Shown here one piece after another: positions 57,976 through 64,000 of a DNA stretch of 64,000 bases (the first letter of the stretch is position 1; each line of letters begins with the position of its first letter). The stretch is from contig NC_063275.1 in NCBI RefSeq assembly GCF_910591885.1, positions 682,001 through 746,000 on the forward strand, written 5' to 3'. The translations under genes were made by a program, and so were the position numbers. Below the pieces are notes generated by a model. That model ran no database searches. It was not told where the DNA came from and worked only from the letters and a program-made list of their open reading frames with translations. The DNA is from Bombus terrestris. Lineage: Eukaryota; Arthropoda; Insecta; Hymenoptera; Apidae.

Positions 57976-59025
57976 GTTATATGGTAATACAATATAACGT
58001 TATACCTTATATCGTAATATTATACAACGTTATACGTTATATCGTATTACTATACAACGTTATACGTTATATCGTATTACTATACAGCGTTATACGTTAT
58101 ATCGTAATAGTATATAACGTTATACGTTATATGGTAATAGTATATAACGTTATACGTTATATGGTAATAGTATATAACGTTATACGTTATATGGTAATAC
58201 AATATAGCGTTATACGTTATATCGTAATACTATACAACGTTATACGTTATATCGTAATAGTATATAACGTTATACATTATACCCTATTACTATATAACGT
58301 TATACGTTATATCGTAATAGTATATAACGTTATACATTATATCCTATTACTATACAACGTTATACGTTATATCGTAATAGTATATAACGTTAGACGTTAT
58401 ATCGTAATACTATACGACGTTATACGTTACATCGCAATAGTATATAATGTTATACGTTATATCGTAACACAATATAACGTTATACCTTATATCGTAATAC
58501 TATACAAGGTTATACGTTATATCGGAATAGTATATAACGTTATACATTATATCCTATTACTATACAACGTTATACGTTATATCGTATTACTATACAACGT
58601 TATACGTTATATCGTAATAGTATATAACGTTATACGTTATATGGTAATAGTATATAACGTTATACGTTATATGGTAATACAATATAACGTTATACGTTAT
58701 ATCGTAATACTATACAACGTTATACGTTATATCGTAATAGTATATAACGTTATACGTTATATGGTAATAGTATATAACGTTATACGTTATATCGTAATAG
58801 TATATAACGTTATACGTTATATGGTAATACAATATAACGTTATACGTTATATCGTAATACTATACAACGTTATACGTTATATCGCAATACTATACAACGT
58901 TATACGTTATATCGTAATAGTATATAACGTTATACGTTATATGGTAATACAATATAACGTTATACGTTATATCGTAATACTATACAACGTTATTCGTTAT
59001 ATCGTAATAGTATATAACGTTATAC

Positions 59026-59048
59026 GTTATATCCTATTACTATACAAC
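59026..59048 (+). repeat. Truncated 23-bp monomer 16 (CGTT subtype)
   Basis: Homologue of the 43.1-kb unit at +15,881 bp; phase 16 to 9. It lacks the GTATAAC change seen after its partner. Confidence 0.93.
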
Positions 59049-60038
59049 GTTATATCGTAATAGTATATAACGTTATACGTTATATCCTATTACTATACAA
59101 CGTTATACGTTATATCGTAATAGTATATAACGTTATACATTATATCCTATTACTATACAACGTTATACGTTATATCGTAATAGTATGTAACGTTATACGT
59201 TATGTCGTAATACTATACAACGTTATACGTTATATCGCAATACTATACAACGTTATACGTTATATCGTAATAGTATATAACGTTATACGTTATATCGTAA
59301 TAGTATATAACGTTATACGTTATATGGTAATACAATATAACGTTATACGTTATATCGTAATACTATACAGCGTTATACGTTATATCTTAATAGTATATAA
59401 CGTTATACGTTATATCGTATTACTATACAACGTTATACGTTATATCGTATTACTATACAACGTTATACGTTATATCGTATTACTATACAACGTTGTATGT
59501 TATATCGTAAAAGTATATAACGTTATACGTTATATGGTAATACAATATAACGTTATACGTTACATCGTAATACTATACAACGTTATACGTTATATCGTAA
59601 TAGTATATAACGTTATACATTATATCCTATTACTATACAACGTTATACGTTATATCGTATTAGTATATAACGTTATACATTATATCCTATTACTATACAA
59701 CGTTATACGTTATATCGTAATAGTATATAACGTTATACGTTATATCGTAATACTATACAACGTTATACGTTATATCGCAATACTATACAACGTTATACGT
59801 TATATCGTAATAGTATATAACGTTATACGTTATATGGTAATACAATATAACGTTATACGTTATATCGTAATACTATACAACGTTATACGTTATATCGCAA
59901 TACTATACAACGTTATACGTTATATCGTAATAGTATATAACGTTATACGTTATATGGTAATACAATATAACGTTATACGTTATATCGTAATACTATACAA
60001 CGTTATTCGTTATATCGTAATAGTATATAACGTTATAC

Positions 60039-60061
60039 GTTATATCCTATTACTATACAAC
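60039..60061 (+). repeat. Truncated 23-bp monomer 17 (CGTT subtype)
   Basis: Exactly 1,013 bp after the previous junction, phase 9 to 2; homologue of the 44.1-kb unit. Confidence 0.93.
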
Positions 60062-60271
60062 GTTATATCGTAATAGTATATAACGTTATACGTTATATCC
60101 TATTACTATACAACGTTATACGTTATATCGTAATAGTATATAACGTTATACATTATATCCTATTACTATACAACGTTATACGTTATATCGTAATAGTATA
60201 TAACGTTATACGTTATATCGTAATACTATACAACGTTATACGTTATATCGCAATACTATACAACGTTATAC

Positions 60272-60511
60272 GTTATATCGTAATAGTATACAACGTTATA
60301 CGTTATATCGTAATAGTATATAACGTTATACGTTATATCGTAACACTATAGAACGTTATACGTTATATCGTAATAGTATATAACGTTATACGTTATATCG
60401 TAACACTATAGAACGTTATACGTTATATCGTAATAGTATACAACGTTATACGTTATATCGTAATAGTATATAACGTTATACGTTATATCGTAACACTATA
60501 GAACGTTATAC
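60272..60511 (+). repeat. TAG-type cluster, eight monomers
   Basis: Homologue of the 44.4-kb cluster at +15,881 bp. Confidence 0.85.
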
Positions 60512-61051
60512 GTTATATCGTAATAGTATATAACGTTATACGTTATATCGTATTACTATGCAACGTTATACGTTATATCGTATTACTATACAACGTTATA
60601 CGTTATATCGTATTACTATACAACGTTGTACGTTATATCGTAATAGTATATAACGTTATACGTTATATGGTAATACAATATAACGTTATACGTTATATCG
60701 TAATACTATACAACGTTATACGTTATATCGTAATAGTATATAACGTTATACGTTATATCGTATTACTATACAACGTTATACGTTATATCGTATTACTATA
60801 CAACGTTATACGTTATATCGTATTACTATACAACGTTATACGTTATATCGTATTACTATACAACGTTATACGCTATATCGTATTACTATACAACGTTATA
60901 CGTTATGTCGTATTACTATACAACGTTATACGTTATATCGTAATAGTATATAACGTTATACGTTATATGGTAATACAATATAACGTTATACGTTATATCG
61001 TAATACTATACAACGTTATACGTTATATCGTAATAGTATATAACGTTATAC

Positions 61052-61074
61052 GTTATATCCTATTACTATACAAC
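61052..61074 (+). repeat. Truncated 23-bp monomer 18 (CGTT subtype)
   Basis: Exactly 1,013 bp after the previous junction, phase 2 to 25; homologue of the 45.1-kb unit. Confidence 0.93.
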
Positions 61075-61336
61075 GTTATATCGTAATAGTATATAACGTT
61101 ATACGTTATATCCTATTACTATACAACGTTATACGTTATATCGTAATAGTATATAACGTTATACATTATATCCTATTACTATACAACGTTATACGTTATA
61201 TCGTAAAAGTATATAACGTTATACGTTATATCGCAATACTATACAACGTTATACGTTATATCGTAATAGTATATAACGTTATACGTTATATCGTAATACT
61301 ATACAACGTTATACGTTATATCGCAATACTATACAA

Positions 61337-64000
61337 CTTTATACGTTATATCGTAATAGTATATAACGTTATACGTTATATGGTAATACAATATAACGTT
61401 ATACGTTATGTCGTATTACCATACAACGTTATACGTTATATCGTAATAGTATATAACGTTATACGTTATATGGTAATACAATATAACGTTATACGTTATA
61501 TCGTAATACTATACAACGTTATACGTTATATCGCAATACTATACAACGTTATACGTTATATCGTAATAGTATATAACGTTATACGTTATATGGTAATACA
61601 ATATAACGTTATACGTTATATCGTAATACTATACAACGTTATTCGTTATATCGTAATAGTATATAACGTTATACGTTATATCCTATTACTATACAACGTT
61701 ATAAGTTATATCGTAATAGTATATAACGTTATACATTATATCCTATTACTATACAACGTTATACGTTATATCGTAATAGTATATAACGTTATACGTTATA
61801 TCGTAATACTATACAACGTTATACGTTATATCGCAATACTATACAACGTTATACGTTATATCGTAATAGTATATAACGTTATACGTTATATCGTAATAGT
61901 ATATAACGTTATACGTTATATCGTAACACTATATAACGTTATACGTTATATCGTATTACTATACAACGTTATACGTTATATCGTATTACTATACAACGTT
62001 ATACGTTATATCGTATTACTATACAACGTTATACGTTATATCGTATTACTATACAACGTTATACGCTATATCGTATTACTATACAACGTTATACGTTATG
62101 TCGTATTATTATACAACGTTATACGTCATATCGTAATAGTATATAACGTTATACATTATATCCTATTACTATACAACGTTATACGTTATATCGTAATAGT
62201 ATATAACGTTATACATTATATCCTATTACTATACAACGTTATACGTTATATCGTAATAGTATATAACGTTATACGTTATATCGTAATACTATACAACGTT
62301 ATACGTTATATCGTAACACTATACAACGTTATACGTTATATCGTAATAGTATATAACGTTATACGTTATATCGTATTACTATACAACGTTATACGTTATA
62401 TCGTATTACTATACAACGTTATACGTTATATCGTATTACTATACAACGTTATACGCTATATCGTATTACTATACAACGTTATACGCTATATCGTATTACT
62501 ATACAACGTTATACGTTATGTCGCATTACTATACAACGTTATACGTTATATGGTAATACAATATAACGTTATACGTTATATCGTAATACTATACAACGTT
62601 ATACGTTATATCGCAATACTATACAACGTTATACGTTATATCGTAATAGTATATAACGTTATACGTTATATCGTAATACTATACAACGTTATACGTTATA
62701 TCGTAACACTATACAACGTTATACGTTATATCGCAATACTATACAACGTTATACGTTATATCGTAATAGTATATAACGTTATACGTTATATGGTAATACA
62801 ATATAACGTTATACGTTATATCGTAATACTATACAACGTTATACGTTATATCGTAATAGTATATAACGTTATACATTATATCCTATTACTATACAACGTT
62901 ATACGTTATATCGTAATACTACACAACGTTATACGTTATATCGCAATACTATACAACGTTATACGTTATATCGTAATAGTATATAACGTTATACGTTATA
63001 TCCGATTACTATACAACGTTATACCTTATATCGTAATACTATACAACATTATACGCTATATCGTATTACTATACAACGTTATACGTTATGTCGTATTACT
63101 ATACAACGTTATACGTTATATCGTAATAGTATATAACGTTATACGTTATATGGTAATACAATATAACGTTATACGTTATATCGTAATACTATACAACGTT
63201 ATACGTTATATCTTAATAGTATATAACGTTATACGTTATATCGTATTACTATACAACGTTATACGTTATATCGCAATACTATACAACGTTATACGTTATA
63301 TCGTAATAGTATATAACGTTATACGTTATATGGTAATACAATATAACGTTATACGTTATATCGTAATACTATACAACGTTATTCGTTATATCGTAATAGT
63401 ATATAACGTTATACGTTATATCCTATTACTATACAACGTTATACGTTATATCGTAATAGTATATAACGTTATACATTATATCCTATTACTATACAACGTT
63501 ATACGTTATATCGTAATAGTATATAACGTTATACGTTATATCGTAATACTATACAACGTTATACGTTATATCGCAATACTATACAACGTTATACGTTATA
63601 TCGTAATAGTATATAACGTTATACGTTATAGCGTAATAGTATATAACGTTATACGTTATATCGTAACACTATATAACGTTATACGTTATATCGTATTACT
63701 ATACAACGTTATACGTTATATCGTATTACTATACAACGTTATACGTTATATCGTATTACTATACAACGTTATACGTTATATCGTATTACTATACAACGTT
63801 ATACGCTATATCGTATTACTATACAACGTTATACGTTATGTCGCATTACTATACAACGTTATACGTTATATCGTAATAGTATATAACGTTATACGTTATA
63901 TCCTATTACTATACAACGTTATATCGTAATAGTATATAACGTTATACGTTATATCCTATTGCTATACAACGTTATACGTTATATCGTAATAGTATATAAC
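61337..64000 (+). repeat. Terminal satellite segment, copies of 50.2-51.7 kb and itself
   Basis: The region 61.7-63.2 kb follows 50.2-51.7 kb, with one extra class C monomer near 62.0 kb (offset 11,499 bp before it, 11,529 after). From about 63,271 the string repeats 61.53-62.5 kb at +1,740 bp (58 monomers), with the unusual GTTATAGCG unit near 63,626 private. The array continues unbroken to the last base. Confidence 0.74.
63895..63917 (+). repeat. Truncated 23-bp monomer 19 (CGTT subtype)
   Basis: 2,843 bp after the previous junction, phase 25 to 18. Left context resembles the 49.1-kb unit. Confidence 0.93.

Larger units (their letters stand above)
57851..61336 (+). repeat. 3.49-kb HOR block, copy of 41,970-45,455
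   Basis: See the partner block for anchors. Private changes here include ACCCTATTAC at the orientation-variable unit (58,276) and TATGTAAC near 59,187. Two successive 1,013-bp spacings between truncated monomers are preserved. Confidence 0.82.
1..64000 (+). repeat. 30-bp AT-rich satellite array filling the window
   Basis: Every position belongs to a head-to-tail array with a 30-bp period. The start of GTTATAT keeps the same phase modulo 30 for kilobases and steps by exactly -7 at 19 places (phases 1, 24, 17, 10, 3, 26, 19, 12, 5, 28, 21, 14, 7, 0, 23, 16, 9, 2, 25, 18). Monomer positions 1-7 are GTTATAT, 8 is usually C, 9-15 the variable heptamer, 16 usually T, 17-23 ATATAAC or ATACAAC, 24-30 GTTATAC. 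A monomer has 7-8 G or C in 30. No unique DNA interrupts the array and neither edge is reached, so the true array is longer than 64 kb. This is typical of eukaryotic heterochromatin. Centromere, pericentromere, knob and B chromosome cannot be told apart from sequence alone. Confidence 0.98.

Noticed and set aside
4697..63917. The 19 frame shifts as sequencing indel errors.
   Set aside because: All remove exactly the same 7 bp in the same monomer class with the same downstream string and subtype-specific flanks. Random sequencing errors would give one- or two-base indels in scattered contexts.
1..64000. A CRISPR array (regular short repeats).
   Set aside because: There are no unique spacers; the repeat is contiguous with a 30-bp period throughout, and no cas genes are present.
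1..64000. Telomeric or subtelomeric simple repeat.
   Set aside because: No TTAGGG-, TTTAGGG- or TTAGG-like strings and no G-rich strand. The monomer is 30 bp with balanced G and C.
1..64000. A CENP-B box in the monomer.
   Set aside because: The vertebrate box needs TTCG followed by A and CGGG at fixed spacing. No CGGG occurs in any class, so the known motif is absent even though another conserved box exists.
1..64000. Transposable element, IS element or integrated virus embedded in the array.
   Set aside because: Every line follows the 30-bp period. No unique segment, target-site duplication, terminal repeat or coding domain interrupts it.
1..64000. tRNA, rRNA or other structured RNA gene.
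   Set aside because: Dyad symmetry is present in every monomer but is only 23 bp, AT-rich and uniformly repeated. No tRNA A or B box or rRNA motif is seen.
1..64000. Multiple prokaryotic-like hairpin terminators (palindromes every 30 bp).
   Set aside because: The stems lack GC content and T-tracts, and there are no genes for them to end.
1..64000. Naming the species or a published satellite family.
   Set aside because: I do not recognise this monomer, and a 30-bp AT-rich satellite is not diagnostic of a taxon. A search of the consensus against assembled genomes and satellite databases would be decisive.

Overview
The whole 64-kb window is one uninterrupted, head-to-tail satellite DNA array with a 30-bp, roughly 75% A+T monomer. 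I see no gene, RNA gene, transposable element, telomere repeat, CRISPR array or unique sequence. From position 1 the monomer reads: left arm GTTATAT, a nine-base core (CGTAATAGT in the commonest class), right arm ATATAAC, then a linker GTTATAC. Following the repeat phase through the window gives about 2,119 monomers of 30 bp plus 19 shortened monomers of 23 bp. No other net change of register was seen. An array of this kind is typical of constitutive heterochromatin (centromeric, pericentromeric, knob, subtelomeric or B-chromosome) in a eukaryote, presumably from a long-read assembly. The species cannot be named from the sequence.

The array is a mosaic of about a dozen monomer classes, called A to L and T here. 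They differ mainly in the central heptamer: GTAATAG (A), GTAATAC (B and D), GTATTAC (C), CTATTAC (E), GCAATAC (F), TTAATAG (G), CGATTAC (H), GTAACAC (T) and GGAATAG (K). Classes are arranged in long ordered strings that recur as nested higher-order repeats (HORs). The clearest are a 5,633-bp tandem duplication (about 23.13-28.76 and 28.76-34.39 kb), a 3,570-bp near-tandem duplication (about 11.7-15.2 and 15.3-18.7 kb), a 4,020-bp-offset duplication (about 49.9-52.7 and 53.9-56.7 kb), a 1,410-bp duplication (about 55.3-58.0 kb), a 300-bp duplication (39.3-39.9 kb) and dispersed copies 7,592, 11,063 and 15,881 bp apart.

Layout: 1-9.3 kb is a subfamily with 23-bp monomers derived from ATTATAT-type E units. 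9.3-19.3 kb contains the 3,570-bp duplication, a hypermutated patch and inverted monomers. 19.3-34.4 kb contains the 5,633-bp tandem HOR. 34.4-43.2 kb is a long stretch without shortened monomers. 43.2-49.2 kb is a dense cluster of them, often exactly 1,013 bp apart. 49.2-59.0 kb has the 4,020- and 1,410-bp duplications. 59.0-64.0 kb repeats parts of 43-45 and 50-52 kb.

Long plus-strand open frames, up to 2,699 codons of a ten-residue repeat (YNVIRYIVIV), are by-products of a 30-bp (10-codon) period with one stop-free frame. They begin at D-class monomers, which supply ATG, and end at 7-bp deletions or point mutations. They are not annotated as genes. The interest here is structural: a near-palindromic monomer built from heptamers, monomers that read as inverted copies held in register, and one 7-bp deletion propagated as a marker of HOR amplification.
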